Under the pieces are notes generated by a model. The model was not told the origin of the DNA. It searched no databases and saw nothing but the letters and a program-made list of their open reading frames with translations. A DNA stretch of 64,000 nucleotides from Virgibacillus halotolerans. GTDB taxonomy: Bacteria > Bacillota > Bacilli > Bacillales > Amphibacillaceae. The stretch lies in the NCBI RefSeq assembly GCF_016908515.1, contig NZ_JAFBEA010000002.1, positions 434,001 to 498,000 of the forward strand. The letters run 5' to 3'. Of the stretch, positions 52,820 through 61,760 are shown piece after piece; position 1 is the first letter of the stretch; every line of letters begins with the position of its first letter. The position numbers and the translations under genes were made by a program.

Positions 52820-54349
52820 TCATTGTGCTTTTTCTTGTGGCTTTGCTTGTGTTTTTACGTACATTTCATTCTTGCTATAAATTGTAAGTCCATTCGTGTT
52901 TTTATTGTATTTTTGGAAGAATAAACTTACTATATAACCGAATATAAAGGATGAAAAGAATGACATAATACTAACTGCAAATGGTGTCAAAGCAGTTTGT
53001 TGTACAAAATAAGAAGTAATTGCACTTAAAATTAACCCGATTAATACACCTGGCGCGTTGGCACGTTTGGTGAAAATACCAAGTGCAAAGATCCCTGCAA
53101 TTGGAACACCGAATAACCCTGTGATTGCCAAGAATAGATTCCACGTTTCATCCTGATTGGTTGAAATGAGGTAAATCGCTGCAATCATGCTTAGCACACC
53201 AGCAATAATGATTACCAATCTTGCAAGCCAAACATCATTCTCACCTGTTTTTTCTTTGGAAAAACGTTGTTTAAAGTCTGTAATGATACAGGCAGAAATA
53301 CTATTTAAACTCGACGAAATCGTTGATTGAGCTGCTGCAAAGATTGCTGCAATAAGTAAACCGGCAACACCTGCTGGCAAACTGGTAACAATGAAATATG
53401 GTACTATAGCTGATGTGTTAAAACCATCGGGCAATGCTTCAACATTGCCATAGTAACTATAAAGCACGGTACCCATACCGTAAAAAATGGGGATGGTGAT
53501 CAGTGCTAAAATACCATTCGTCCATAATGATTTATTTGTTTCCTTTACTGAACTGGTTGTTTGGTAACGTTGAACAACATCTTGACTGGCCGTATATTGA
53601 TGCAAGTTATTAAAAATAGACCCGATAAAGATGATTGGAATTGCCGCAGCTGCTGATCCAAATTTGAAATTACCGGTTGTGATCAGTTTGTCGTCGCTGA
53701 GTGCATCACTGATTACAGTTGAGAATCCGCCATTAATCGCAAATATCCCAAGTACAACAACAAGTAATGCACCACCTATCAGAATGATCCCTTGAATTAC
53801 ATCACTCCAAATGACACCTTCCATACCACCTAAGAAGGTATAGATAATACATAGCACACCAATGGCGATAGCGATTACATATGGATTAATAGCCGTTACA
53901 GATGTAATGGCTAGTGTTGGTAGATAGACAACAATGGCTATACGCCCAATGTGGAATAAAACAAATAATAAACTACCGATCACACGAAGTGAAACACCAA
54001 AACGTTCCTCTAAATATTCGTATGCTGTCGTTACATTTAACTTTCTAAAGAACGGAATATAAAAGTAGATTAATACAGGTATGATTGCAAATATAGCAAG
54101 GTTACCTGCCGCATAAGACCAATCCGATAGAAATGCTTGTTCCGGAGTGGACATAAATGTAATCGCACTTAATGTTGTTGCGTAGATACTAAAGCCTGCT
54201 GCCCAGGCAGGAATTTTACCGCCTGCAGTAAAGAAAGCGTCTGTATTTTTACCGGCTCTCTTTGTGAAATAGATTCCAACGCCTAACATGGCGATAAGAT
54301 AAACAACTAACACAACCCAGTTTATTGCACCAAATCCTATTTTATCCAT
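52820..54349 (-). CDS. Sodium:solute symporter (SSS family), probable sialic acid transporter
   Basis: A 509-residue carrier with thirteen predicted helices. SSS marks are FFTAGGKIPAWAAGFSIYATTLSAITFMSTP (in sequence from about residue 37), the KLNVTTAYEYLEERFG loop and ASQDVVQRYQTT. The start is ATG 54349 after GGGGGG; a longer frame from 54370 has no site. It lies downstream of nanA on the same strand and opposite the other nan genes. SSS carriers (NanT/SiaT type) are known sialic acid importers, so that substrate is likely. Confidence 0.86.
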   Translation of the reverse strand: MDKIGFGAINWVVLVVYLIAMLGVGIYFTKRAGKNTDAFFTAGGKIPAWAAGFSIYATTLSAITFMSTPEQAFLSDWSYAAGNLAIFAIIPVLIYFYIPFFRKLNVTTAYEYLEERFGVSLRVIGSLLFVLFHIGRIAIVVYLPTLAITSVTAINPYVIAIAIGVLCIIYTFLGGMEGVIWSDVIQGIILIGGALLVVVLGIFAINGGFSTVISDALSDDKLITTGNFKFGSAAAAIPIIFIGSIFNNLHQYTASQDVVQRYQTTSSVKETNKSLWTNGILALITIPIFYGMGTVLYSYYGNVEALPDGFNTSAIVPYFIVTSLPAGVAGLLIAAIFAAAQSTISSSLNSISACIITDFKQRFSKEKTGENDVWLARLVIIIAGVLSMIAAIYLISTNQDETWNLFLAITGLFGVPIAGIFALGIFTKRANAPGVLIGLILSAITSYFVQQTALTPFAVSIMSFFSSFIFGYIVSLFFQKYNKNTNGLTIYSKNEMYVKTQAKPQEKAQ

Positions 54350-54425
54350 GTAAATCCCCCCTGAATCCATATAATTAAAGAACCTAGCGTTTGAAGCGCT
54401 TTCTTACGCGCTATAATAGAAGGAG

Positions 54426-54475
54426 TGAAACCGTAGATCCACCAGGGGGAATGATCCTCCTGGTGAGTAGTTTCA
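54426..54475 (-). terminator. Strong hairpin between nanA and the symporter
   Basis: A TGAAAC/GTTTCA outer pair (54426-54431 with 54470-54475) encloses a 10-bp CACCAGGGGG / CCTCCTGGTG stem (54440-54449 with 54456-54465). It may limit read-through from nanA, or be a relative of repeat family A, which also starts with a TGAAAC motif just after a stop codon. Confidence 0.6.
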
Positions 54476-54496
54476 TTTCTGTCATGTGAGCCAATA

Positions 54497-55366
54497 TTAT
54501 AATTGGAATTGATCTACCAATTGTTTGACTGCTTCTTTTTTGCTTGGATCAAAACCGCGCATTGGCTTTTTAACTGTACCAGCATTGATCCCTTTTGTAT
54601 TTAAAATTTCTTTTAATGCTGGATATAATCCAAGATCAAGCACCTGTTCAATTAAATCGTTCGTAACATGCTGTACCTCGTACGCTTCTTTGATTTTATT
54701 TTCTTCTACAAGGTTAAAAATCTCCCTTGCTCGTTTACCGTTCACGTTGTATGTGCTGCCAATTGCACCATCGACACCGGAAACCGCAGCTTGAATGAGC
54801 ATTTCATCAAAACCGGAATAAATTAATTTGTCCGGATATCTGTTTCTAAGACGCTCAAGTAAAAAGAAATCAGCAGCTGTATATTTTACACCGATAATTT
54901 TTTCATTGGCAAACAGTTCATCAAATTGTGCCATCGTCATATCTACACCTGTCAATGCTGGTATAGAATAGATAATCATGTTATTTCCTGTTGCATCAAT
55001 GATTGTTTCATAGTAATTCTTAATTTCTTCAAAAGTAAATTTGTAATAGAACGGTGTGACAGCAGATAAACTATCATAACCAAGTTCCGTTGCATATTGT
55101 CCAAGTTCAATAGCTTCATCTAAATTAAGTGAACCAACTTGTGCAATCAGTTTTGCTTTTTTGTTCGTTTCCTCAGCAGTGATTTTAAAAATTTGTTTCT
55201 TTTGATCGGTTGATAATAAAAAGTTTTCACCGGAACTTCCGTTAACATATAGCCCATCCACCTTATTGTGGTCCAGGTTATGACGGATAACTTCGCGTAA
55301 ATCGCTTTCAATTACTTGACCTTTTTCATCGAATGGTATCAGTAGAGCAGAATATAGTTCTTTCAT
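54497..55366 (-). CDS. nanA: N-acetylneuraminate lyase
   Basis: This 289-residue class I aldolase of the DapA family splits sialic acid to N-acetylmannosamine and pyruvate. The Schiff-base lysine is K161 in [11 protein letters not shown]133 in [10 protein letters not shown] and the GSSGE loop (43-47) form the carboxylate site. The YSIPALTGV and [12 protein letters not shown] stretches are typical of NanA rather than DapA. AAGGAGG precedes the ATG. It is divergent from the regulators and the kinase/epimerase of the same pathway. Confidence 0.94.
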   Translation of the reverse strand: MKELYSALLIPFDEKGQVIESDLREVIRHNLDHNKVDGLYVNGSSGENFLLSTDQKKQIFKITAEETNKKAKLIAQVGSLNLDEAIELGQYATELGYDSLSAVTPFYYKFTFEEIKNYYETIIDATGNNMIIYSIPALTGVDMTMAQFDELFANEKIIGVKYTAADFFLLERLRNRYPDKLIYSGFDEMLIQAAVSGVDGAIGSTYNVNGKRAREIFNLVEENKIKEAYEVQHVTNDLIEQVLDLGLYPALKEILNTKGINAGTVKKPMRGFDPSKKEAVKQLVDQFQL

Positions 55367-55416
55367 GATTATTTCCTCCTTGTATGATTGAAAATGTAAT
55401 ATAAACAGGTTATAAT

Positions 55417-55430
55417 ATTGTCAGACCAAT
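55417..55430 (-). promoter_or_regulatory. Putative GntR/FadR-type operator at the nanA promoter
   Basis: ATTGTCAGACCAAT is close to the palindrome of many FadR-subfamily sites (TGGTCNGACCA), with one base missing on the left. It sits just downstream of a strong promoter and near two FadR-type regulator genes. Confidence 0.5.
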
Positions 55431-55443
55431 TTTATATAACTCT

Positions 55444-55472
55444 ATTCTATTTCGATTTAACTAGAATGTCAA
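55444..55472 (-). promoter_or_regulatory. Sigma-A promoter of nanA
   Basis: On the minus strand a perfect TTGACA (55467-55472) and TAGAAT (55444-55449) have a 17-base spacer. Confidence 0.75.
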
Positions 55473-55520
55473 CCGGTTTATTGAAAAGGCTTTCCAAGAT
55501 TATCTTCGCGGCGTTACTAA

Positions 55521-55611
55521 TATACCCGCCTTAAAAGGCAGGTATAAGTGCCGCCAAGCTTCGAAATAAGTGCGACTAGGGTTCAGATGGAATAAAAGTT
55601 CTATCTGAACC
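55521..55611. repeat. Two hairpins upstream of the nan regulators
   Basis: The first hairpin is TATACCCGCCTT / AAGGCAGGTATA (55521-55532 with 55535-55546, one mismatch). The second is GGTTCAGAT / ATCTGAACC (55580-55588 with 55603-55611). A GTGCGACTAGG motif lies between. The whole looks like a dispersed intergenic repeat; a regulatory role for the gene at 55656 is possible. Confidence 0.5.
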
Positions 55612-55655
55612 AAGTCTTCTTTATGATAGAATAGAATAAAAAGTGAGGTAATCAG

Positions 55656-56348
55656 ATGAAACTTCAGAAATCCTCATTAGTAGATATTGTGATGGATAGA
55701 ATCAAGGCATATATTTCTGAAAATAAGATGCAGCCAGGTGACAAGTTCTTAACCGAAAAGGAACTGACTGAAAAATTAAATGTAAGCAGAACTGTTGTCA
55801 GGGAGGCAATTATTTCGCTGCAATCTGTAGGTATACTAACAATCAAGCCAGGTGGAGGCATGTATATTGCAAACGCGCAAGTAGAAGGAATCCGTAATAT
55901 TTTAACCCATCACTTCGAAACGTATGGATTGAAAGTAAAGGAATTACTAGAAATCCGAAAGATATTAGAGCTCGGTGCATTACGTTTAATCATTGAAAAT
56001 AATATTGACGTTGACGCTGATCGACTTACCAAGCTGAATAAGAAGTATGAAGCGGGTATTTACACAGATACAGATATGAAAACGGTAGATGCTGATTTCC
56101 ATAGACAATTGATAAAGGAAGCAAACAATGAAGCCTTTTTTAATCTCAGTACGATTATTAATCAATATTTTTCATTAACAAACATTGATTTAACGACAGA
56201 TGAACAAGGGTTATTAGCATCAGCCAAGGAGCATCAAAACATTATTGAGGCATTAATAAACAAGGATTTAGTGACCGCCCAGGATACAATGACCACACAT
56301 TTTAAACCCATATTCATGTGGATTAACCAGGAGGGGAGGAATGACTAG
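55656..56348 (+). CDS. GntR-family regulator, FadR subfamily (first of two)
   Basis: This 230-residue regulator has a winged helix (about 8-73: LTEKELTEKLNVSRTVVREAIISLQ and a GGGMYI wing) and an all-helical FCD ligand domain with the metal-binding D-x3-H, H and H residues (DADFHRQLI near 147, AKEHQNI near 193, THF near 215). Its stop overlaps by one base the start of a second, related regulator. It most likely represses the nan genes; ManNAc-6-P or sialic acid are plausible effectors. Confidence 0.88.
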   Translation: MKLQKSSLVDIVMDRIKAYISENKMQPGDKFLTEKELTEKLNVSRTVVREAIISLQSVGILTIKPGGGMYIANAQVEGIRNILTHHFETYGLKVKELLEIRKILELGALRLIIENNIDVDADRLTKLNKKYEAGIYTDTDMKTVDADFHRQLIKEANNEAFFNLSTIINQYFSLTNIDLTTDEQGLLASAKEHQNIIEALINKDLVTAQDTMTTHFKPIFMWINQEGRND

Positions 56349-57019
56349 TGGAAGCGATCAATAACGAGGAAAGAAGTTCATTGAAAAACATCGTCATACA
56401 GGAAATCAAGCAATATATTATCGATCAAGGGTTAAAGGCGGGGGATAAATTCCCAACTGAGCGAAAGCTAACCGAGATGTATGGTGTAAGTCGTTCGGTT
56501 ATCAGAGAAGCATTGAGCTATTTGGAAAATACCGGTGTGATCCGCACGAGACAAGGGCAGGGTGCGTTTCTAAATAAGACGAATATGAGCCACTTATTGG
56601 AGAATTTCTTTTTTCTATGGAAAATCAATGGTGGTGACATCGCGGAAATTCAATCTCTACGTCTCATCTTTGAAACGGCGGCAATTGATGAAATGGGTAA
56701 AGATAATAGAGAAGAAAATCTTGCAGTTCTTAGATCAGCGATTAAAAAAGGGGAGAAGGCAGAGACGCCGGAAGCTTACCGGGATGCAGATATGACTTTT
56801 CATGTTGCGCTTCTGAAAGCGACAGGAAATAGTTTGTTTATCCAAATGTCCCATGTCGTAACGGAGTACTTTTTCGCTTCACCCGACATTGATCTAACAG
56901 TTGCGGAGTATCAACAGGTGACTGCTGAACACGCGGCTATTGTGAGGGCAATTGCAGCTGGAGAAAAGGATCATGCGAAAGCACTGTTAACCCAGCATAT
57001 GCAAAACATAAAAAGTTAG
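56348..57019 (+). CDS. GntR-family regulator, FadR subfamily (second of two)
   Basis: A 223-residue protein with the same layout as the preceding gene: winged helix with FPTERKLTEMYGVSRSVIREAL, wing TRQGQGAFL, and an FCD domain with DADMTFHVAL, AEHAAIV and TQHM. It starts at GTG 56348, overlapping the previous stop (TAGTG), with GGAGGGGAGG 8 bases before. The two proteins are clearly related but diverged, so they may form heterodimers or read different signals. It is followed 12 bases later by nanK. Confidence 0.88.
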   Translation: MEAINNEERSSLKNIVIQEIKQYIIDQGLKAGDKFPTERKLTEMYGVSRSVIREALSYLENTGVIRTRQGQGAFLNKTNMSHLLENFFFLWKINGGDIAEIQSLRLIFETAAIDEMGKDNREENLAVLRSAIKKGEKAETPEAYRDADMTFHVALLKATGNSLFIQMSHVVTEYFFASPDIDLTVAEYQQVTAEHAAIVRAIAAGEKDHAKALLTQHMQNIKS

Positions 57020-57030
57020 GAGGCTGGTCG

Positions 57031-57900
57031 ATGACTTATTATTTAGCAATTGATGTTGGTGGCACATTTATCAAATACGGAAAAGTAAATACGGATGGGC
57101 AACTTTTTTCAAAAAATCAACTCGCAACCCCATACAACGAACAGGCTGCGATTGTAAGCACCGTACATGAAATCGTAACAAGGACAATAGCGGATGAAGG
57201 TAAGCCGTCAGGAATCGGCATCAGTACAGCAGGTGTAGTAGATACGGATTCAGGGGAAGTTATTTATGCGGGACCGACAATTCCCAATTACAACGGTACG
57301 AATTTTAAACAGTATTTAGAAGCCACTTTTAATATTCCAGTGACCGTCAATAATGATGTAAATGCTGCCTTACTAGGTGAGCAATGGCAGGGGGCGGCAA
57401 AAGATCAATCCGATGTTTATTGTATTACCTTAGGAACAGGGATTGGTGGCGCCTATTTCCATAATCAACTTGTAACGGGGACAGGTTCTAAAGCTGGAGA
57501 AGTTGGTTATTTACTATATGATCAGCAAACGCAAACGACTTATGAACAACGTGCTTCTACAAGTGCATTAAAAGAGCGGGCAGAGCAAGAGTATGGCAAA
57601 TCGGTTAACCTGATTGAACTGTTTTCAAGTGCGAAGGCAAACGAGGCTGCGTCCAATCGGATCATTGATGCGTGGGCAAGAGATATCGCTGCAGGACTAG
57701 CCCAAATCATTATTATTGTGGATCCAAAGTTGCTATTGATTGGTGGCGGTATTTCCCAACAAGGTGATTTTTTACTGGGAAAAATAGCGAGATATATCGA
57801 TGATTTTTTACCGGAAAATTTCAGTCAGACCGAACTGAGATGTACCGCATTAGGTAATGATGCGGCACTATTAGGTGCAGTATCACATTATTTTAACTAG
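57031..57900 (+). CDS. nanK: ROK-family N-acetylmannosamine kinase
   Basis: This 289-residue sugar kinase phosphorylates ManNAc from the lyase. The ATP-binding start [12 protein letters not shown] (6-17), the substrate Asn-Asp pair in [12 protein letters not shown] and the LGTGIGG loop are intact, as is GEVGY. The usual ROK zinc cluster (C-x-C-G-x2-G-C-x-E) is absent; the region reads [19 protein letters not shown] precedes the ATG. It lies 11 bases before nanE, which fits the nan pathway. Confidence 0.86.
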   Translation: MTYYLAIDVGGTFIKYGKVNTDGQLFSKNQLATPYNEQAAIVSTVHEIVTRTIADEGKPSGIGISTAGVVDTDSGEVIYAGPTIPNYNGTNFKQYLEATFNIPVTVNNDVNAALLGEQWQGAAKDQSDVYCITLGTGIGGAYFHNQLVTGTGSKAGEVGYLLYDQQTQTTYEQRASTSALKERAEQEYGKSVNLIELFSSAKANEAASNRIIDAWARDIAAGLAQIIIIVDPKLLLIGGGISQQGDFLLGKIARYIDDFLPENFSQTELRCTALGNDAALLGAVSHYFN

Positions 57901-57911
57901 GAGGTTTTTCC

Positions 57912-58586
57912 ATGCTAAATACAGTAAAAGGAAAGTTAATCGTTTCTTGTCAGGCGTTATCTGATGAACCGTTACATAGTTCATTTATCATGTCAAAAAT
58001 GGCACTTGCAGCCAAAGAAGGTGGAGCAGCAGGAATTCGCGCCAATTCGCAGGCTGATATTATAAAAATAAAAGAAGAAGTGGATCTGCCTGTTGTCGGT
58101 ATTGTGAAGCGGGATTACGAGGGTAGCCCGGTTTATATTACAGCAACGTTTAAAGAAATAGACGAATTAATTGCAAGTAACTGTGAAATGATTGCGATGG
58201 ATGCAACAGATTTGCCCAGACCAAATGGTATCTCACTAAAACAGCTGGTTGATTACGCGAAGGAAAAAGCACCTGGCGTTCAGTTGATGGCTGATATCGC
58301 AACGCTTGAAGATGCGATAGAGGCTGGAAAATTAGGATTCGATTGTATTTCAACGACATTGCATGGCTATACTGTGGGCACGTCCGCACACAAATTATAT
58401 GATAACGATTTTCAGTTTTTAAAAGACGTATTAGATTCAGTATCCATCCCGGTTATTGCCGAGGGGAATGTGCAAACGCCGGAAATGTTTAAACGATGTA
58501 TGGAAATTGGTGCTTATTCCGCGGTTGTCGGTGGCGCAATTACACGACCAAAAGACATTACGAAAAGGTTTGTGGATGTACTGTAA
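57912..58586 (+). CDS. nanE: N-acetylmannosamine-6-phosphate 2-epimerase
   Basis: This 224-residue TIM-barrel enzyme converts ManNAc-6-P to GlcNAc-6-P. Marks are the start [38 protein letters not shown] with the catalytic lysine, [12 protein letters not shown], and the phosphate loops [10 protein letters not shown] and [10 protein letters not shown]. It ends the plus-strand nan unit. nagA and nagB, which would take the product on to fructose-6-phosphate, are not in the window. Confidence 0.95.
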   Translation: MLNTVKGKLIVSCQALSDEPLHSSFIMSKMALAAKEGGAAGIRANSQADIIKIKEEVDLPVVGIVKRDYEGSPVYITATFKEIDELIASNCEMIAMDATDLPRPNGISLKQLVDYAKEKAPGVQLMADIATLEDAIEAGKLGFDCISTTLHGYTVGTSAHKLYDNDFQFLKDVLDSVSIPVIAEGNVQTPEMFKRCMEIGAYSAVVGGAITRPKDITKRFVDVL

Positions 58587-58593
58587 ATGATAG

Positions 58594-58636
58594 AACGATC
58601 TATTTCAACTTATATGTTGGGAAAGATCGTTTTTTG
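58594..58636 (+). terminator. Terminator of the nan operon
   Basis: An AACGATCT / AGATCGTT stem (58594-58601 with 58624-58631) is followed by a T tract. Confidence 0.85.
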
Positions 58637-58734
58637 TTTGGACACACTTTTTGACGTTTTAAGAGACGAAAAGATCATCATCTGATATAATGACTAGAAG
58701 TTAGTATCTAGTACTAAAGGTGAGGATGATAGAA

Positions 58735-60309
58735 ATGAATAGACAAGAATTGATTGCTCCGGAAGAATATAATATTGCAATGGAAATAGAAAAATACGCG
58801 AAAGAACCAGAGCGTATGGCGGTGCTTTGGGAAAATGATCAAGGTGATAAACGAAGTATTACTTATAAAAAGTTAATGGAAAATGCGAATCAGATCGGTA
58901 ATGTTTTTCTAGAAAACGGACTAAAAAAAGGCGACAAGCTGTTGGTCATGATGCCGCGCGTGATTGAAACGTATGAAGTGTATATCGCAGCATTGAAAAC
59001 TGGGATTATTCTTATTCCTAGTTCAGAGATGCTTCGAACAACAGATCTCCAATATCGAATCACACACGGGGAAGTAAGTGGTATTGTGAGCTATGGTACC
59101 TTTACTGAGCAATTTAATGGTATTGAACAGTGGCAAACATTAAAGAAATTTGCTGTCGGTGAAAAAATAGCAAGTACTGGTTGGAAGTCTCTCGATCAGT
59201 TGAAGACAACTGCCTCTGATCAATTGGACATGGTTGAAACAAGTCGGGATGATATCGCATTTCTACCTTATACATCAGGAACAACGGGTAATCCGAAAGC
59301 AGTTATGCACACACATGGATGGGGATATGCACATCTGAAAACTGCACCAGTAAATTGGTTAAGCATTCGTGACGGGGATACCGTTTGGGCGACAGCGGCT
59401 CCAGGCTGGCAAAAGTGGGTGTGGAGTCCATTTCTTTCTGTGCTAGGATCAGGAGCAACTGGATTTGTCTATGCTGGTAAATTTGATCCGAAGGTATATT
59501 TGCAATTATTGCAGGATCGCTCAATCAATGTGCTTTGCTGTACACCAACGGAATACCGGTTAATGGCGAAAGTCGACAATTTAGGAGCGTATCAGCTACC
59601 GGCTTTGCATAGTGCGGTATCTGCAGGTGAACCGTTAAACAGGCAAGTCATCGATCAATTTGAAAAGTATTTTGGTCTAACGGTTCGAGACGGTTTTGGG
59701 CAAACAGAAAACACGTTGCTGCTCGGATTTTTAAAAGGAATGAAGGTAAAACCGGGGGCGATGGGTAAACCAACACCAGGTAATGACGTACAATTAATCG
59801 ATGAAGACGGTCAACCGGTTGCAGTGGGAGAAGTAGGAGATATTGCTATTCCACTGGATACGCCGGCCTTGTTTAAAGGATATTACAAAGATCCTGAACG
59901 GACGAAAAAGTCACAGCGAGGTAATTTTTATGTGACAGGCGATCAGGCATCCCTAGATGAGGAAGGCTATTTTTGGTTTGAAGGTCGAAACGACGATATT
60001 ATTGTTAGCTCTGGTTATACGATTGGCCCGTTTGAGGTGGAAGATGCATTAACCAAACATGAAACAGTAAAGGAATGTGCTGTTGTTGCCAGTCCAGATG
60101 AGATTCGCGGCAATGTGGTCAAAGCGTTTATTGTACTGCAGGATCATGTGGATGCATCGAATCCGAATTTAATAAAAGAACTGCAAAATCATGTTAAACA
60201 AAATACAGCACCATATAAATATCCAAGGAAAATTGAATTTATTAATGAGTTGCCAAAAACATCATCAGGCAAAATACGTCGGATTGAATTAAGAAAACGG
60301 GAAAAATAA
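58735..60309 (+). CDS. Acyl-CoA synthetase (MbcS/AcsM-like)
   Basis: A 524-residue AMP-forming ligase of the ANL superfamily, close to medium/branched-chain acyl-CoA synthetases. It shows the P-loop YTSGTTGNPKAV (about 181-192), the aromatic DGFGQTENT (about 321-329), the hinge GRNDDIIVSSGYTIGPFEVE (about 416-435) and the catalytic lysine in PKTSSGKIRR near the end. AAAGGTGAGG precedes the ATG at 58735; GTG 58720 and ATG 58726 are less well placed. It has its own terminator. The acid substrate is unknown. Confidence 0.88.
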   Translation: MNRQELIAPEEYNIAMEIEKYAKEPERMAVLWENDQGDKRSITYKKLMENANQIGNVFLENGLKKGDKLLVMMPRVIETYEVYIAALKTGIILIPSSEMLRTTDLQYRITHGEVSGIVSYGTFTEQFNGIEQWQTLKKFAVGEKIASTGWKSLDQLKTTASDQLDMVETSRDDIAFLPYTSGTTGNPKAVMHTHGWGYAHLKTAPVNWLSIRDGDTVWATAAPGWQKWVWSPFLSVLGSGATGFVYAGKFDPKVYLQLLQDRSINVLCCTPTEYRLMAKVDNLGAYQLPALHSAVSAGEPLNRQVIDQFEKYFGLTVRDGFGQTENTLLLGFLKGMKVKPGAMGKPTPGNDVQLIDEDGQPVAVGEVGDIAIPLDTPALFKGYYKDPERTKKSQRGNFYVTGDQASLDEEGYFWFEGRNDDIIVSSGYTIGPFEVEDALTKHETVKECAVVASPDEIRGNVVKAFIVLQDHVDASNPNLIKELQNHVKQNTAPYKYPRKIEFINELPKTSSGKIRRIELRKREK

Positions 60310-60315
60310 GTGATG

Positions 60316-60359
60316 AAATAGATATGGTTTTTTCCATTTGGGGAAGGCCATATCTATTT
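60316..60359 (+). terminator. Terminator of the acyl-CoA synthetase gene
   Basis: A 12-bp stem (60316-60327 with 60348-60359) follows the stop by 7 bases. Confidence 0.82.
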
Positions 60360-60430
60360 TATATAGCCATCATCTGGTGGAGATGGGCGATAATATGAAG
60401 TAGTCGAGCACCACCATGAGAAAAACGAAA

Positions 60431-60462
60431 AGAGAACTTCATCCAAGTGAAGTTCTCTTTTC
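60431..60462 (-). terminator. Terminator downstream of manA
   Basis: A perfect 11-bp stem (60431-60441 with 60448-60458) has A/T tracts on both sides, so it can work for either of the convergent genes. Confidence 0.88.
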
Positions 60463-60467
60463 AATTA

Positions 60468-61415
60468 TTATGGATAGGAAACAATTAGGCAAAGGCTACC
60501 AGCAAAGTGTAAATCTGCTGATCCGTGTGGGACAATAAAGTGGTCGCCCTTTTTAAGTTGGTAGGACGCTTCACCTGTTGCAAGTGAACCTGCGCCTTCA
60601 ATGACACTCATAAGTATAAAATTTCTTTCCATTGGAAAGGTGGCCTTACCATCAATATCCAATTTTAGAACGGAGAAGTATTCTGCTTCTACAAATGTGG
60701 TTATCTCTGCATCTTCAATGGAGGCATAACTCGCATCGATTTGTGCCTCTTGATGTGGAATGGTACTCACATCCATTGCTTTTTCTAGGTGTAGTTCACG
60801 CTTGTTTCCATCCTGGTCTGTGCGATCATAATCATACACCCGGTAAGTTGTATCCGAATTCTGCTGTGTTTCAAGTACAAGTGTGCCCTCGCAAAGCGCG
60901 TGAATCATCCCGCTTGGTAAGTAGAAAAAGTCACCAGGCTTAATTGGGACGCGGCGCAACAATGTATCCCATTCTCCGTTCTCTACCATTTTTGCAAATG
61001 CTTCTTTTGTTTGCGCATGATGTCCGTAAATGATTTCGGCGCCCTCTTTGCAGTCAATAATATACCAGCATTCTGTTTTACCAAGTTCTCCATTCTCATG
61101 CTCAGCGGCATAAACGTCATCGGGATGAACTTGGACAGATAAATCAGTGTTGGCATCGAGTATTTTTGTTAATAGAGGAAAGACATTACTATCATAATCA
61201 CCGAATAATTCCCGGTGTTGATCCCATAATTCGATTAATGATTTTCCAGCATAGGCTCCGTTTTCCACTATAGAAGGTCCATTCGGATGTCCGGAAATTG
61301 CCCAGCATTCGCCAGTATGGTCAGATGGGATCTCGTATCCGAAATTATCCTTCAGGGCAGTACCACCCCAAATGCGTTCCTGGAAAACTGGTTTTAAAAA
61401 TAGAGGTTGCTTCAT
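60468..61415 (-). CDS. manA: Mannose-6-phosphate isomerase, class I
   Basis: This 315-residue zinc enzyme interconverts mannose-6-phosphate and fructose-6-phosphate. The cupin metal site is visible: QVHPDD (Gln and His, about 96-101), GKTECWYII (Glu near 114) and FYLPSGMIHAL (His near 173). Length matches the short Bacillus ManA/Pmi forms. GGGAGG precedes the ATG. It is monocistronic beside the nan genes but has no direct step in sialic acid breakdown. Confidence 0.94.
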   Translation of the reverse strand: MKQPLFLKPVFQERIWGGTALKDNFGYEIPSDHTGECWAISGHPNGPSIVENGAYAGKSLIELWDQHRELFGDYDSNVFPLLTKILDANTDLSVQVHPDDVYAAEHENGELGKTECWYIIDCKEGAEIIYGHHAQTKEAFAKMVENGEWDTLLRRVPIKPGDFFYLPSGMIHALCEGTLVLETQQNSDTTYRVYDYDRTDQDGNKRELHLEKAMDVSTIPHQEAQIDASYASIEDAEITTFVEAEYFSVLKLDIDGKATFPMERNFILMSVIEGAGSLATGEASYQLKKGDHFIVPHGSADLHFAGSLCLIVSYP

Positions 61416-61498
61416 GTTATTTCCTCCCGCAATGTTTGTTCTTTATTCAATATAAAACATGAGAGAGTGTTTGTCTAATCAATGTATGGAAACTTGTA

Positions 61499-61545
61499 CC
61501 GGGAAAAATACTGTAAATCATAACTTTACAATGCAAATTTCCCGT
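61499..61545. other. Two-layer inverted repeat in the manA-permease gap
   Basis: CGGGAAA (61500-61506) pairs with TTTCCCG (61538-61544), and TGTAAA (61512-61517) pairs with TTTACA (61525-61530) inside it. It lies upstream of both divergent genes in a 345-base gap otherwise empty except for the permease promoter. It may be a regulator site. Confidence 0.4.
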
Positions 61546-61697
61546 TTCACTTTATGACAAACCGGGAATAAGTAATCATTCGCTATTTTTATAATCAAAA
61601 TGATACGAATTGCAGCAAATAATTGGGTTTTATATGAATTAATAAATTCAAGCCACGATATGATGTGAATAACAAGCATTTACTATCTTTTGTGGAA

Positions 61698-61726
61698 TTG
61701 CTATCTTTGGATCACTTTGATATAAA
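61698..61726 (+). promoter_or_regulatory. Putative promoter of the second APC permease
   Basis: TTGCTA (61698-61703) and TATAAA (61721-61726) have a 17-base spacer, 35 bases before the start codon. Confidence 0.55.
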
Positions 61727-61760
61727 AGAGAGATAGAAAAATAATAAAGGAGCATCATTC

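Noticed and set aside
54390-54410. cre site before the symporter gene (GAAGCGCTTTC)
   Set aside because: Although palindromic, it is one base short of the spacing and has three mismatches to the consensus in either strand.
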